Shown: one piece after another, positions 7,888 to 17,001 of the stretch
Numbering within the stretch: position 1 is the first letter of the stretch
How the letters are laid out: every line of letters starts with the position of its first letter
Notes under the pieces: generated by a model
Databases searched by the model: none
What the model saw: the letters and a program-made list of their open reading frames with translations, nothing else
What the model was told of the DNA's origin: nothing
Assembly: GCF_003472385.1 (NCBI RefSeq)
Contig: NZ_QRLV01000001.1
Coordinates: 1 to 64,000 of the forward strand
Direction: 5' to 3'
DNA from: Sutterella sp. AM11-39
GTDB taxonomy: Bacteria > Pseudomonadota > Gammaproteobacteria > Burkholderiales > Burkholderiaceae_F
Length of the DNA: 64,000 nt
Program-made: the position numbers and the translations under genes

Positions 7888-9192
7888 ATGAACTGGCGTG
7901 TGGTCTTAGCCGTCTTGACGTGCAGCACTGTTCTCATGTCGGCAAGCTACACCATGTTGATTCCGTTCCTGCCGATGTACCTTATTCAGGAGCTCGGCGT
8001 TCAAACTGCGGAAGTCAATTGGTGGAGCAGCATCATCTTTGCCGTGAGCTTTCTGATTTCCGGCATTTTCGCGCCCATCTGGGGAGCCATGTCCGATAAG
8101 GGCTCCCGAAAGCTTATGGCGCTGAGAGCCGCAAGTTGCCTGGCCATCACCTATTTTCTGGGTTCTATCGTACAGACGCCCTGGCAGCTTTTCGGTGTTC
8201 GCGTGCTGCAAGGCTTAGCCGCGGGGCTCTGGCCTGCGCAGCTTGCCATTCTCACCTCTGTCATTCCGCACAAGAAGATCGGTTTTAGCATGGGTCTGAT
8301 GCAGGCTGGCCTAACCGCGGGCGGCGTTTTGGGTCCCCTCGTGGGTGGCTTTCTTGCCGAAATGTTCGGCATGCGCTCGACGTTCCAAATCGCTGCTGTG
8401 GCGCTTACCACCATCACCATCGCTTTGGCGGTTTTGATTAAAGAGCCGCCGCGTGCTAAACCCGCTCAAAAGAGCGCCGAGGAACCCGCTCGCGTCACGC
8501 CCTTGCGCAACCCCGTCATTTTGCGCATGCTTTTTGCGGCAGCCGTGGTTCAGATGAGTGTGCTGATGGTTCAACCCGTACTGCCGCTTTACATTGCCGA
8601 GTTGCAGGGCTCGATGGATCGCATTGTGTTCATCTCAGGGCTGGTCTTCTCGATCGTCGGCATTTCCGGTGTGATTGCTTCGCCTCCCTGGGGCATGCTC
8701 GGTCAAGGCTGGGGCTACCGTCCGGTGCTTTACCTCTCACTCTTTTTGAGCGGCATTTTCGGCATTGTTCAGGCTATTCCTCATGATCTCACCTGGTTTA
8801 CGATCTGGCGTTTTGTGGGCGGATTGACCTTTGCAGGCATTTTCCCGGCCATCAACGCCGTGCTAACGCAATCTTCCGATCCGCAGGATCGCGGCAAGGT
8901 GTTTGCATACTCTTACTCCGTGCAGCAGTTCGGCAGCGTCATCGGCCCGGTGCTGGGCGGCGCACTTGCTACTTGGGCCAGCAACCAGGTCACGCTCGCC
9001 GCTGCGGGTGCCATGCTCTTTCCGGTGGTTGCCATCCTTTACTTCTTCCGTCCAAAAGCTCCGGCTCCTGCAACCGGTATGCCCAAGGCACTTTCCGAAA
9101 ACGGCTGCGAAGTGCGACGTGAATTGGAAAAGCAAGCTCAAGCCGAGCTGGTAGCTGAAAAAGAATCGGGCAACTCTGTCGACAAAGCCTAA
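7888..9192 (+). CDS. MFS multidrug exporter (MdtG-like)
   Basis: 434 residues and 12 predicted membrane helices from the ATG at 7888 (GAGG about 11 bases upstream; an upstream in-frame ATG at 7813 adds 25 polar residues). The loop between helices 2 and 3 carries the MFS motif A form G-x-x-S-D-K-x-x-R-K (WGAMSDKGSRK), and helix 5 the antiporter motif C (G-V-L-G-P-L-V-G-G), which marks proton/drug antiporters. The pattern resembles the DHA1 family members MdtG/TetA. The last 40 residues are a polar cytoplasmic tail. It is monocistronic, with a strong terminator following. The substrate is unknown. Confidence 0.85.
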   Translation: MNWRVVLAVLTCSTVLMSASYTMLIPFLPMYLIQELGVQTAEVNWWSSIIFAVSFLISGIFAPIWGAMSDKGSRKLMALRAASCLAITYFLGSIVQTPWQLFGVRVLQGLAAGLWPAQLAILTSVIPHKKIGFSMGLMQAGLTAGGVLGPLVGGFLAEMFGMRSTFQIAAVALTTITIALAVLIKEPPRAKPAQKSAEEPARVTPLRNPVILRMLFAAAVVQMSVLMVQPVLPLYIAELQGSMDRIVFISGLVFSIVGISGVIASPPWGMLGQGWGYRPVLYLSLFLSGIFGIVQAIPHDLTWFTIWRFVGGLTFAGIFPAINAVLTQSSDPQDRGKVFAYSYSVQQFGSVIGPVLGGALATWASNQVTLAAAGAMLFPVVAILYFFRPKAPAPATGMPKALSENGCEVRRELEKQAQAELVAEKESGNSVDKA

Positions 9193-9214
9193 CGAAACGG
9201 AGTTGCATTCGAGC

Positions 9215-9252
9215 GGGCGGAAGATGCGGGATATGCGCTTTCCGCCCATTTT
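9215..9252 (+). terminator. Intrinsic terminator of the MFS gene
   Basis: Stem GGGCGGAA/TTCCGCCC (9215-9222 with 9240-9247) followed by ATTTT. Confidence 0.75.
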
Positions 9253-9281
9253 GCTTGGGTGGAGCGCAGAAAACGGGCATG

Positions 9282-9309
9282 AAAAAAGCCGCTCACCTTT
9301 CGGCGCGGC
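9282..9309 (-). terminator. Intrinsic terminator of the tRNA-Leu/Gln transcripts
   Basis: On the minus strand, stem GCCGC/GCGGC (9309-9305 with 9292-9288) is followed by six Ts; it lies 24 bases after the last tRNA-Gln. Confidence 0.75.
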
Positions 9310-9333
9310 CTCTTCGATAATCTGATAAGTGCG

Positions 9334-9411
9334 TGGCAGGGGTAGTAGGATTCGAACCTACGAATGGCGGATTCAGAATCCGCTGCCTTAACCGGACTTG
9401 GCGATACCCCA
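9334..9411 (-). tRNA. tRNA-Gln(CUG), copy 1
   Basis: 78 bases including encoded CCA. The cloverleaf is complete: the anticodon loop TTCTGAA gives anticodon CUG between GCGGA/TCCGC stems; the T arm has GTAGG/CCTAC around TTCGAAT. It is identical to copy 2. An oddity is position 1 U facing position 72 U, where E. coli tRNA-Gln has U1-A72; discriminator base is G. It follows tRNA-Leu by 5 bases. Confidence 0.93.
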
Positions 9412-9416
9412 GCACT

Positions 9417-9501
9417 TGGTGCGGTCGGAGAGACTCGAACTCTCATGACTCTCGCCACAGCCACCTCAAGGCTGCGCGTCTACCAATTTCGCCACGACCG
9501 C
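9417..9501 (-). tRNA. tRNA-Leu(GAG), copy 1
   Basis: 85 bases with CCA. Class II tRNA with a long variable arm; acceptor GCGGTCG/CGACCGC; anticodon loop TTGAGGT gives GAG (codon CUC). The variable-arm stem is TGGC/GTCA (one G-U wobble). Copy 2 differs at two places in this arm. Confidence 0.93.
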
Positions 9502-9551
9502 ATTTCAGATTTTAATTCCCAACTCGACTTGCGTCTTGCTGAGAGTTCGGA

Positions 9552-9579
9552 ATTATACATAGGCTTCCGAACTTTGCAA
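9552..9579 (-). promoter_or_regulatory. Promoter of the downstream tRNA-Leu/Gln pair
   Basis: On the minus strand, TTGCAA (9579-9574), 16-base spacer, TATAAT (9557-9552). It lies between the two tRNA pairs, so copy 1 has its own promoter. Confidence 0.7.
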
Positions 9580-9622
9580 GCCTTTTCTGAAAAAAATTTC
9601 AGATCCCGGTTTTCAAGCGTTT

Positions 9623-9700
9623 TGGCAGGGGTAGTAGGATTCGAACCTACGAATGGCGGATTCAGAATCCGCTGCCTTAACCGGACTTGGCGATACCCCA
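9623..9700 (-). tRNA. tRNA-Gln(CUG), copy 2
   Basis: 78 bases with CCA, identical to the copy at 9334-9411, including the U1/U72 apposition. It lies 5 bases after tRNA-Leu copy 2, so the Leu-Gln pair is duplicated as a unit. Confidence 0.93.
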
Positions 9701-9705
9701 GCACT

Positions 9706-9790
9706 TGGTGCGGTCGGAGAGACTCGAACTCTCATGGCTCTCACCACAGCCACCTCAAGGCTGCGCGTCTACCAATTTCGCCACGACCGC
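9706..9790 (-). tRNA. tRNA-Leu(GAG), copy 2
   Basis: 85 bases with CCA, anticodon GAG. It differs from copy 1 only in the variable arm (stem TGGT/GCCA here). It lies 86 bases downstream of secG; secG followed by tRNA-Leu(GAG) is also the arrangement in E. coli (leuU). Confidence 0.93.
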
Positions 9791-9876
9791 TTGCACTCGA
9801 AAAAACTATTGTCTTCCCCGAGTCATTCCTTCACAGCCGGGAAAAAATACCGGAACCGGCTGCAAGGCCGCGAATA

Positions 9877-10254
9877 TTAACGCGGAACCTGGTTGGATTG
9901 CAAGTCATCCTTCGCAGCAGGCGCTTCGGAGCCGGCTGCAGCGGGAGCCTGCGTCGTCTGTTCGGTCGTCACCGTACCCAGCACGCCGCCTTGACGCTGC
10001 TGATTCTGCTTGTTGAAAGCACCAGAGCCGAGGGTGATAGCAATGGTGGCGCAGAAGAAGATCGTCGCAGCCACAGCCGTGGAGCGCGACAGGAAGTTGG
10101 CCGAGCCGGTGGCGCCGAAGAGCGAACCGGAAGCGCCCGAACCGAAAGCCGCGCCGAGATCGGCGCCCTTGCCGTGCTGCAGGAGCACCAGAATAATGAC
10201 GGCAATCGCAGCAATGATCTGCACAACGATCGCGATACTCATCAACATCTGCAT
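9877..10254 (-). CDS. secG: Protein translocase subunit SecG
   Basis: 125 residues. Two membrane helices (about 5-25 and 55-76) flank the SecG loop with the conserved LLQxGKGADLGAAFGSG-type segment (here LLQHGKGADLGA) and S-G-S-x-x-x-x-G-S-A-N-F-L-S. It is part of the SecYEG channel in the inner membrane. The C-terminal 35 residues are Ala/Gln-rich and disordered, common in betaproteobacterial SecG. It lies after tpiA and before tRNA-Leu, a conserved order. Confidence 0.95.
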   Translation of the reverse strand: MQMLMSIAIVVQIIAAIAVIILVLLQHGKGADLGAAFGSGASGSLFGATGSANFLSRSTAVAATIFFCATIAITLGSGAFNKQNQQRQGGVLGTVTTEQTTQAPAAAGSEAPAAKDDLQSNQVPR

Positions 10255-10318
10255 AGTTGTGTGTTTTCCGTGATGGTTCTGATTTTGGTTGTTAAAAAGC
10301 TTTCAATCTGCCTGCGTC

Positions 10319-11062
10319 TCAGTGCGCCGTGCAGATCTCGTAAAAATCCTGTGCCTTAAGCGCCGCACCGCCGATCAAGCCACCGTCGATGTCGGGCATG
10401 GCAAAAAGCGAAGCGGCGTTGCCGGGCTTGACACTGCCGCCATAGAGAATGCGCACCTTGTCGCCGAGTTCGGCAGCGTGTTTGGTCAGCTCAGCACGAA
10501 GCGCGGCATGCACTTCCTGCGCGATCTCGGGCGTTGCACTCTTACCGGTACCAATAGCCCAAACAGGTTCGTAGGCCACCGTGCAACGGGCAAAATCCTC
10601 TGCTCCCACTTTGCCGATCACCGCTTCGAGCTGACGCGACACCACGGCAATGGTTTCGCCTGCTTCGCGTTCTTCGAGCGTTTCACCCACGCAAACGATG
10701 GGATGAATACCGGCGGCCAAGGCCGCCTTGGCCTTGAGAGCCACACGATCATCAGTGTCGCCGTATAGCGCACGACGTTCGGAGTGTCCCACGATCACGT
10801 AGGAACAACCGATTTCGGCCAGCATACGAGCACTGACCTCACCGGTGTAGGCGCCAGACTCAAATTCATTTACGTCCTGAGCACCAAGCGCTACGGATGA
10901 TCCTTTGAGCAGGCAGGCCATCTGCGACAGATACACGGAAGGCGCACACACTGCCGCATCGCACCCCGCGTCTTCCAACGCAAGGAAGGCCTCAGCCCAC
11001 CGGGCATTGGCTTCAAGCGATCCGTTCATTTTCCAGTTGGCGACTACCAGTCTGTTTCGCAT
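10319..11062 (-). CDS. tpiA: Triose-phosphate isomerase
   Basis: 247 residues. It interconverts dihydroxyacetone phosphate and glyceraldehyde 3-phosphate. Catalytic residues are in place: Lys11 in NWKMNG, His in V-I-V-G-H-S-E-R-R, Glu in [11 protein letters not shown]; the phosphate-binding G-G-S and L-I-G-G-A loops are also present. Start at 11062 (GGAG 9 bases upstream); a TTG five codons earlier is less likely. It precedes secG on the same strand with 64 bases between, forming the conserved tpiA-secG pair. Confidence 0.97.
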   Translation of the reverse strand: MRNRLVVANWKMNGSLEANARWAEAFLALEDAGCDAAVCAPSVYLSQMACLLKGSSVALGAQDVNEFESGAYTGEVSARMLAEIGCSYVIVGHSERRALYGDTDDRVALKAKAALAAGIHPIVCVGETLEEREAGETIAVVSRQLEAVIGKVGAEDFARCTVAYEPVWAIGTGKSATPEIAQEVHAALRAELTKHAAELGDKVRILYGGSVKPGNAASLFAMPDIDGGLIGGAALKAQDFYEICTAH

Positions 11063-11227
11063 GCTTCTTTTCTCCAAAACCGCTGTTGGAAGTGAATTTT
11101 GGATTTTAGCCGATATTGAACCTTTTCTCTTAAGGCGGCGAAAGCGGGCCGCTCGGTCCGCTTTGCATTCTGTCCTTTTTTGCTTTCAGCCGGCGAACCT
11201 CTCGCCGGCTTGAAAGACATCGTCGAA

Positions 11228-13339
11228 TTACTCTTCGTTCAGAAGTGCCTTCATCGACAGACGCGGACGATTCTTGTCATCGAAGCCGATCACCTTGACG
11301 CGTACCGTCTGGCCTTCCTGCAGGTAGTCGGAGACCTGGTTGACGCGTTCGTTGGCGATCTGGCTGATATGCAGCAGACCGTCCTTGCCGGGCAGCAGAC
11401 CGATAATGGCGCCGAAGTCAAGCAACTTGACCACAGGGCCTTCGTAGATCTTGCCCACTTCGACATCAGCCGTGATGTCTTCGATGCGCTTCTTGGCGAA
11501 TTCAGCACGTTCCGTATCGTTGGACGCAATCGTCACCGTGCCGTCGTCTTCAATGTCGATCTGGCAGCCGGTTTCTTCGCACAGGCCGCGGATCGTGGCG
11601 CCACCCTTGCCGATCACATCGCGGATCTTTTCCGGATTGATCTTGATGGTGAGCAGACGCGGAGCCCAGACGGAGAGTTCCTTGGCGCCGTCGCCGGCCA
11701 TTTCGTGCATCTTACCGAGGATGTGCATGCGGCCTTCGTGAGCCTGAGCCAGAGCGGCCTGCATGATTTCGGCGGTGATGCCTTCGATCTTGATGTCCAT
11801 CTGCAGAGCGGTCACACCGTTTTCGGTACCGGCTACCTTAAAGTCCATGTCGCCGAGGTGATCTTCGTCGCCAAGAATGTCGGTGAGCACGGCAAACTTG
11901 TTGCCTTCCTTAATGAGGCCCATAGCCACACCGGCCACGTAGTCCTTGAGCGGAACGCCGGCATCAAGCATCGACAAACAGCCGCCGCAGACGGAAGCCA
12001 TCGAGGACGAACCGTTGGATTCGCAGATTTCGGAAACCACGCGAATCGAGTAGTTGAATTCTTCAGCGCTCGGCAAAACGGCCTTCAGAGCACGTTTGGC
12101 GAGACGACCGTGGCCGATTTCGCGACGCTTCGGGCTGCCCACGCGACCGGTTTCGCCGGTGGCAAACGGAGGCATGTTGTAGTGCATGATGAATCGATCG
12201 CGGCTTTCGCCCATGATGTTGTCGATGATCTGTTCATCCTGCTTGGTGCCGAGCGTGGTGAGCACCAGAGCCTGCGTTTCGCCGCGGGTAAAGAGGGCGG
12301 AACCGTGAGTACGCGGAAGGATCGACTGCCGGATTTCGATCGGGCGAACCGTGCGCGTGTCGCGACCGTCGATACGGGGCTTGCCTTCGAGAATGTTGGT
12401 GCGAACAACGTGGGCTTCCATTTCAAAAAGGATGCCGTGCACTTCGTTCATGTCGGCCACTTCGGTACCGGCTGCTTCGGCGTCGGCCGTGAGCTGAGCT
12501 TCGACCTTTTCGTAAATGGCGCGCAGCTTTTCCGTGCGGCTCTGCTTGGAGCGGATCGTGTAAGCCTCTTCAATGTCGGCCTGGGCAATTTCGTGCACAC
12601 GTGCGATGAGCGCTTCGTTCTTCGGAGCGGGCTGCCAATCCCAAGCGGGCTTGCCGGCTTCGGCAGTGAGTTCGTGGATGGCGTTGATGGCCACCTGCAT
12701 CTGCTGATGACCGAACATCACGGCATCAAGCATGGTCTGTTCGGGCAGGCAGTCGGCTTCGGATTCAACCATCAGCACGGCGCGTTCGGTACCGGCCACG
12801 ACGAGATCGAGGCGGGATTCCTTGAGCTGGGAAACCGTCGGGTTGCAGACGAAACCGCCGTTGACGTAGCCCACGCGGCAGGCGCCGATCGGGCCCTTGA
12901 ACGGGATGCCGGAAATGGTCAATGCAGCCGAAGCACCGATCATGGACGGAATATCAGGATTGATTTCCGGATCAACGGACAGCACGTGAATGATGACCTG
13001 CACTTCGTTGAAGAAGCCGTCCGGGAAAAGCGGACGAATCGGACGGTCGATCAGACGGCTCGTGAGGGTTTCGTGTTCCGACGGACGGCCTTCACGCTTG
13101 AAGAAGCCACCGGGGAACTTGCCGGCAGCATAAGCCTTTTCGATGTAGTCGACAGTAAGCGGGAAGAAGTCCTGACCGGGCTTGGTTTCCTTCTTGGCCA
13201 CAACGGTAGCCAGAATAACCGTGTCGCCCATCTGAACGACAACGGCGCCGGAAGCCTGGCGAGCAATTTCGCCCGTGGTAAGCGTCACTTCGTGTTGCCC
13301 GAACATGAAGCTCTTGGAGACCTTGTTGAACATGCTCAT
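11228..13339 (-). CDS. pnp: Polynucleotide phosphorylase
   Basis: 703 residues, standard length. Two RNase PH domains, with R-x-D-G-R-D in the second half, phosphate-binding residues and G-S-S-S-M-A-S, followed by a KH domain (I-G-K-G-G-A-T-I-R) and an S1 domain ending N-R-P-R-L-S-M-K. It degrades RNA 3'->5' with phosphate and is part of the degradosome. The start at 13339 (MSMFNKV) has AGGA 7 bases upstream; the longer open frame to 13483 is not supported. It follows rpsO, as in most proteobacteria, and the region between holds strong hairpins that fit RNase III autoregulation of pnp. Confidence 0.97.
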   Translation of the reverse strand: MSMFNKVSKSFMFGQHEVTLTTGEIARQASGAVVVQMGDTVILATVVAKKETKPGQDFFPLTVDYIEKAYAAGKFPGGFFKREGRPSEHETLTSRLIDRPIRPLFPDGFFNEVQVIIHVLSVDPEINPDIPSMIGASAALTISGIPFKGPIGACRVGYVNGGFVCNPTVSQLKESRLDLVVAGTERAVLMVESEADCLPEQTMLDAVMFGHQQMQVAINAIHELTAEAGKPAWDWQPAPKNEALIARVHEIAQADIEEAYTIRSKQSRTEKLRAIYEKVEAQLTADAEAAGTEVADMNEVHGILFEMEAHVVRTNILEGKPRIDGRDTRTVRPIEIRQSILPRTHGSALFTRGETQALVLTTLGTKQDEQIIDNIMGESRDRFIMHYNMPPFATGETGRVGSPKRREIGHGRLAKRALKAVLPSAEEFNYSIRVVSEICESNGSSSMASVCGGCLSMLDAGVPLKDYVAGVAMGLIKEGNKFAVLTDILGDEDHLGDMDFKVAGTENGVTALQMDIKIEGITAEIMQAALAQAHEGRMHILGKMHEMAGDGAKELSVWAPRLLTIKINPEKIRDVIGKGGATIRGLCEETGCQIDIEDDGTVTIASNDTERAEFAKKRIEDITADVEVGKIYEGPVVKLLDFGAIIGLLPGKDGLLHISQIANERVNQVSDYLQEGQTVRVKVIGFDDKNRPRLSMKALLNEE

Positions 13340-13529
13340 GTGAGTTTCCTTTGTTCTCAGGTGCTTTGCTTTCCGTATGGCTTTTGGTTCGCTCGGTGCT
13401 TGAGGGCACGCTGCGGCACAAATTTCCGGTTGGTCGTGTGTCGGACTTTCAGACGCTTGTGTCGCAACGCGCGTTACCGTCATCCGAGGAGCCTTTGCCG
13501 GAGCAAAGCGGGTTAATCAATCGTTTTTT

Positions 13530-13582
13530 AAGCTGTCCTTAGACAAGCTTACGGCCTGTTTGTGCGCTGACAAACAGGCCGT
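13530..13582 (-). promoter_or_regulatory. Double hairpin between rpsO and pnp
   Basis: Minus strand: a perfect 13-bp stem (13582-13570 with 13563-13551, 6-base loop) is followed at once by a second stem AAGCTTGTC/GACAGCTT with one bulged T (13550-13530). Neither has a T-run. In E. coli the pnp leader hairpin is cut by RNase III and mediates PNPase autocontrol; the same role is inferred here. Confidence 0.65.
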
Positions 13583-13597
13583 GGGATTCGGCAATTC

Positions 13598-13861
13598 TTA
13601 CTTACGCAGCTTGAGCGAATCGATCAGCTTGCGGTAGGCAGCCACGTCCTTGCCCTTGAGGTAGTCGAGCAGCTTGCGACGGCGGCTCACCATCTTCAGA
13701 AGGCCACGACGGGAGTGGTGATCCTTCTTGTGTTCCTTGAAGTGTTCGGTCAAGGAGTTGATACGAGCGGTCAGCAAAGCAACCTGAACTTCGGGGGACC
13801 CCGTGTCGCCTTCGGCGCGGGCATACTGGGCAATAACTTCTGCCTTGTTGATTTCAGACAT
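13598..13861 (-). CDS. rpsO: Ribosomal protein S15
   Basis: 87 residues, all-helical S15 pattern: [14 protein letters not shown], then [26 protein letters not shown]. It binds 16S rRNA at the three-way junction in the small subunit. It starts with ATG preceded by AAGGTG, upstream of pnp, with its own TTGATT-16-TAAAAT promoter overlapping the end of gpsA. Confidence 0.97.
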   Translation of the reverse strand: MSEINKAEVIAQYARAEGDTGSPEVQVALLTARINSLTEHFKEHKKDHHSRRGLLKMVSRRRKLLDYLKGKDVAAYRKLIDSLKLRK

Positions 13862-13931
13862 TTTTCACCTTAATTGAGGCGGTTAAACACATGCGGTGCG
13901 GGTGTCGAGCCTACACCGTGAGAAAGGCGCA

Positions 13932-13959
13932 ATTTTACTTATTTGCTATTAAAAATCAA
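13932..13959 (-). promoter_or_regulatory. Promoter of rpsO-pnp
   Basis: Minus strand -35 TTGATT (13959-13954), 16-base spacer, -10 TAAAAT (13937-13932). The -35 overlaps the gpsA stop codon. Confidence 0.7.
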
Positions 13960-14936
13960 TAGCCAAGGCGCGAGAGGAAGCGTTCGCGCGTGATGTTTTC
14001 ATGATGCACGGCGATATTGGCTGCTCGCGTCAGAAGCGGACAATCGCTGCGGGGAAACTGATCGAACACCTTTGCGACATTGAGTCCCTCGACCACCATA
14101 TCAACTTCGGCCAGTGCCTTCTCCGGTGAAAGCCCCTGTCCGAGCCAGCAGCCGTAGCGGAAGTTGCGACTGTGCACGCTCAGAGCCGTGGCAAGGAGAT
14201 CACCCAACGCTCCATAGCTCAGGACGTCTTCGGGGCTTGCGCCCACAAAACGCCGAGCCTCCGTTAGGGCGTCCGTCAAAAAGCAAGCTCGGAAGTTGTC
14301 CCCCAAAGCGAGCCCCTCGGCAATGCCGGCAGCGATAGCAATCAGGTTCTTCACAGCACCGAACCGTTCAAGCGACTGCACGTCGTCTTGTTCGGAAATG
14401 CGGGCTCGAGCTTTGGCAAAGACGCGCTTCACGACCGATCGGGCATGAGGACTGCCGGCCAAACTGATGCCAAACGGCAGATTAGTCGCGACTTCCTCGG
14501 CATGCGAACCACCGCTCAAAACACAAATGTCCGCTTCAGGAAGTTCTTCGGCCACGACCTCGGAAAGCGTCTTGGCACTTCCCTGCTCGAGACCTTTGGC
14601 GGCAATGCACACGACAGCATCAGGTTGAATCAGCGAAGCGATCTGGCGAGCCATGTCGCGTACGTAGCGGGATGCCACCACCAAAATGACGGCCGAAGCT
14701 TCTCGAAGCTCTTCGCCCATCGTCGATTTCACCTCAACCCTCGGATCGAGAATGAATCCGGGCAGCTTCGGATGACGCCGATCCTGCTGCAGCGCCTGAA
14801 CATTTTTTCCCGTGGCCGAATAAAGCGAAACCTGAGCGCAGGGCGCCGCAATATGGGCAAGCACTGAACCCCAGGTACCCGCGCCGATGACGGCCAGTCG
14901 GACAGGTTCGTCGCCATTGTCAGAAGTGGTGAACAT
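13956..14936 (-). CDS. gpsA: Glycerol-3-phosphate dehydrogenase [NAD(P)+]
   Basis: 326 residues. N-terminal Rossmann fold with V-I-G-A-G-T-W-G-S (about 15-23); the middle has C-I-A-A-K-G-L-E and S-G-G-S-H-A-E-E-V-A; the catalytic lysine segment reads F-G-A-V-K-N-L-I-A-I-A-A-G, then S-Y-G-A-L-G-D-L. It reduces dihydroxyacetone phosphate to sn-glycerol 3-phosphate for phospholipid synthesis. Several normally fixed positions differ: the usual SGPSFAEEVA is SGGSHAEEVA, and the usual GLAGLGDL is SYGALGDL. The catalytic lysine remains. It lies upstream of rpsO on the same strand; secB and grx, often beside gpsA, are absent. Confidence 0.88.
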   Translation of the reverse strand: MFTTSDNGDEPVRLAVIGAGTWGSVLAHIAAPCAQVSLYSATGKNVQALQQDRRHPKLPGFILDPRVEVKSTMGEELREASAVILVVASRYVRDMARQIASLIQPDAVVCIAAKGLEQGSAKTLSEVVAEELPEADICVLSGGSHAEEVATNLPFGISLAGSPHARSVVKRVFAKARARISEQDDVQSLERFGAVKNLIAIAAGIAEGLALGDNFRACFLTDALTEARRFVGASPEDVLSYGALGDLLATALSVHSRNFRYGCWLGQGLSPEKALAEVDMVVEGLNVAKVFDQFPRSDCPLLTRAANIAVHHENITRERFLSRLGY

Positions 14937-15033
14937 GAATTTTCCAATCGTGCGCAGTTGTTTTAGCTTCCTGCAATTATGAGCAAAGAAGCACTAACGC
15001 AAAAGTTAATTTGTTGTGGTGGTTTTCCCGCTG

Positions 15034-15993
15034 TCAGACCGATTCTGACCGACGCTGAGCCTTGGCTGTCTGAAAAACCTTCAGCGAAAGCATCACGCCG
15101 CTCAACAAAAGCGCCATGCCGGCAAGCATATTCCACTCAGGCCACTGCATGCGCAACACATGTGCGTATGTCACTGCGAAGATCGTCTCAAAAACAATCA
15201 TTTGACCTGCCAAGGCCGTCGGCAAGCGCTGACTCATTGCGTTCCAGAAGACAATGCCGACCCAGGATCCCATCAGTCCGCTGAACACCATGACAAACAC
15301 AAACCACGCCGGGTCATATCCTAGCAACGGCGTTGCATCGGGTTCGAGCCCCCAAAAGAAGAAATACATCACGACGGCAAAGGGAAACGTCGTCAGTCCC
15401 TGAGCTGTGGACCAAGCGCGCGGAGAACGGTCGGGATGGGCCAGCAGCCAGTCGGCGTTTCGAATCGGATACCAGGTCCATATCAGCAAAGCGGCAACAG
15501 CCATCATGACGCCGTACCAGAACTTCAGGCCGCCGTCGGCCGAAGCCTGCACCACCATTTCAAACTCCGTCATGCTCGCCAGCGCAAAGCCGCAGACGAT
15601 CAGCGTCAGTCCCGGCACCAGGCGCGACCATGCCAGAGCCGTCCCCTTCTTCTTGTCGCGAATGTTGGATACGGCCGCAACCAGCACGGGCACGGCCGAC
15701 ATCGCCATCCCGGCCACAGGAACACCCGCGTTTTGAATGCACTCAATAAGACACCAGTAATAAGCGATATTTCCGATCACGCCGAGCTTTGAGACATCAA
15801 TCCAGTCTTTGACGGTGTAGTGTGCAAACTCCCTCCGCTCCATCCACGCCAGCGGCACGGCCACCAGACCGAAACTCACAAAGCGCCCGGCAGCCATCAG
15901 TTCCGGCGGATATCCGGGCAGAACTTCCGGCACCAGGTACACGAAGCCCCAGATCATGCAGGCCAAGACACCGTATAGAAAGCCGAGCGCCAT
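15034..15993 (-). CDS. DMT-superfamily (EamA) transporter
   Basis: 319 residues with ten predicted membrane helices in two EamA repeats. The first repeat starts at the N-terminus (GVLACMIWGFVYLVPEVL, with the family-typical Trp-Gly), and the second begins near residue 160 (MMAVAALLIWTWYPIRNA). The C-terminus is short and basic (AKAQRRSES). Such proteins export metabolites or amino acids; the substrate cannot be told. It stands alone between gpsA and a divergent methyltransferase gene. A different, shorter DMT gene lies at 23002. Confidence 0.85.
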   Translation of the reverse strand: MALGFLYGVLACMIWGFVYLVPEVLPGYPPELMAAGRFVSFGLVAVPLAWMERREFAHYTVKDWIDVSKLGVIGNIAYYWCLIECIQNAGVPVAGMAMSAVPVLVAAVSNIRDKKKGTALAWSRLVPGLTLIVCGFALASMTEFEMVVQASADGGLKFWYGVMMAVAALLIWTWYPIRNADWLLAHPDRSPRAWSTAQGLTTFPFAVVMYFFFWGLEPDATPLLGYDPAWFVFVMVFSGLMGSWVGIVFWNAMSQRLPTALAGQMIVFETIFAVTYAHVLRMQWPEWNMLAGMALLLSGVMLSLKVFQTAKAQRRSESV

Positions 15994-16168
15994 AGAACAT
16001 CACTTCAAAAACGACAAACACCGTGTGCATTATGCCCATGCCGCACTCGCTTGACTGCAATACGGTCGTCGAATGTTCCGACACTGTCGCCTGCGGGCGG
16101 TACAATCGAAAGGTTGAGAATTTTTTGCGGGCTTCTCGCGCCCGAATTGCTTACAAAGGAAATTTTCG

Positions 16169-16876
16169 ATGTCCAATACGCTTACCGAATGGTTCCGTCA
16201 CGTTCCCGAAGAAAAATGGCTCCGCGATCCCGCCGCCAGCCGTGCCGATGCACAAGCCATTTGGGAAAAGCTCGAGCTCAAAGCCGGCGTGTGTGTGTTC
16301 GAATGCCCCTGCGGCAAGGCCGATCTGAGCTTTCCGCTGGCGCGCCTTGGCGCCAACGTCAGCGGCATCGATTTCAATTCTCACTTCGTGAGCGCCGCCA
16401 AAAACAAATTCTCCCGAGCTGGGCTTGCCGGCGAATTCAAAACCGATGACATGCGCACGGCACAGTTCCCCGAACAGATGGATCTCATCATCAATTGGGC
16501 AAGCTCCTTCGGCTACTTCTCGGACAAAGACAACGCCGATTTGCTCGCCCGATTTGCCAAGAGCCTGGTCGAAGGCGGACGTCTTCTCATCGAAGTGGCT
16601 AATCCTTCGCGTGTTCTGGCCGGTGAAGCCACCCGCATCATCGCTTCCGGCGAACAGGTTTGCGAGACCTGGGACGCTGAATCCAAGCGCGCTACCGTCA
16701 TCTTCCCTGCCACGCAGTTCCGCGGTCCGGTGTCGGCAAGCGTCCGTGTTTACACGTGTGACGAATACCGTTCAATGCTGGCGGCTGCAGGCCTCAAGCT
16801 CGTGGACTTCTACGGTCAGGGCTTTACGGAATTCACTCCCGAAAGCACCCGTCTGATCGTGCTGGCTCAGCGTTAA
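16169..16876 (+). CDS. Class I SAM-dependent methyltransferase
   Basis: 235 residues with AAGGA before the ATG. The Rossmann-like methyltransferase core starts near residue 38: motif I is V-F-E-C-P-C-G-K-A-D-L-S (the usual D-x-G-C-G-x-G is altered, Pro-Cys replacing Gly-Cys), motif II ends in S-G-I-D-F-N, and motif post-I/IV reads M-D-L-I-I-N-W-A-S-S-F-G-Y-F. The later G-G-R-L-L-I-E-V motif VI is clear. It is similar to ubiquinone/small-molecule methyltransferases of the Methyltransf_11/25 group. Substrate unknown. It is monocistronic and divergent from the DMT gene. Confidence 0.82.
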   Translation: MSNTLTEWFRHVPEEKWLRDPAASRADAQAIWEKLELKAGVCVFECPCGKADLSFPLARLGANVSGIDFNSHFVSAAKNKFSRAGLAGEFKTDDMRTAQFPEQMDLIINWASSFGYFSDKDNADLLARFAKSLVEGGRLLIEVANPSRVLAGEATRIIASGEQVCETWDAESKRATVIFPATQFRGPVSASVRVYTCDEYRSMLAAAGLKLVDFYGQGFTEFTPESTRLIVLAQR

Positions 16877-17001
16877 TTTCTTTTTGCAAAAATTCATTTC
16901 GTTTTAACGCTTTTTTATTCCGGCAGTCCTATAAAGTAGTGCTATAGGTCGGGCCGCTGCATAAAGCGGCGGCCGCCTTTTCGTACTCGAAAGGAATTGC
17001 T

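Noticed and set aside
9364-10359. 331-codon open frame through the tRNA repeats and secG
   Set aside because: It consists of antisense tRNA sequence and the secG shadow.
11187-11223. Terminator after pnp
   Set aside because: A strong GC-rich hairpin exists but has no T-run on the minus strand, so termination is not supported; it may stabilise the mRNA end.
11180-13516. 778-codon open frame opposite pnp
   Set aside because: Mirror of a strongly coding gene with biased codons; no ribosome-binding site or domain, and it covers the pnp start and leader.
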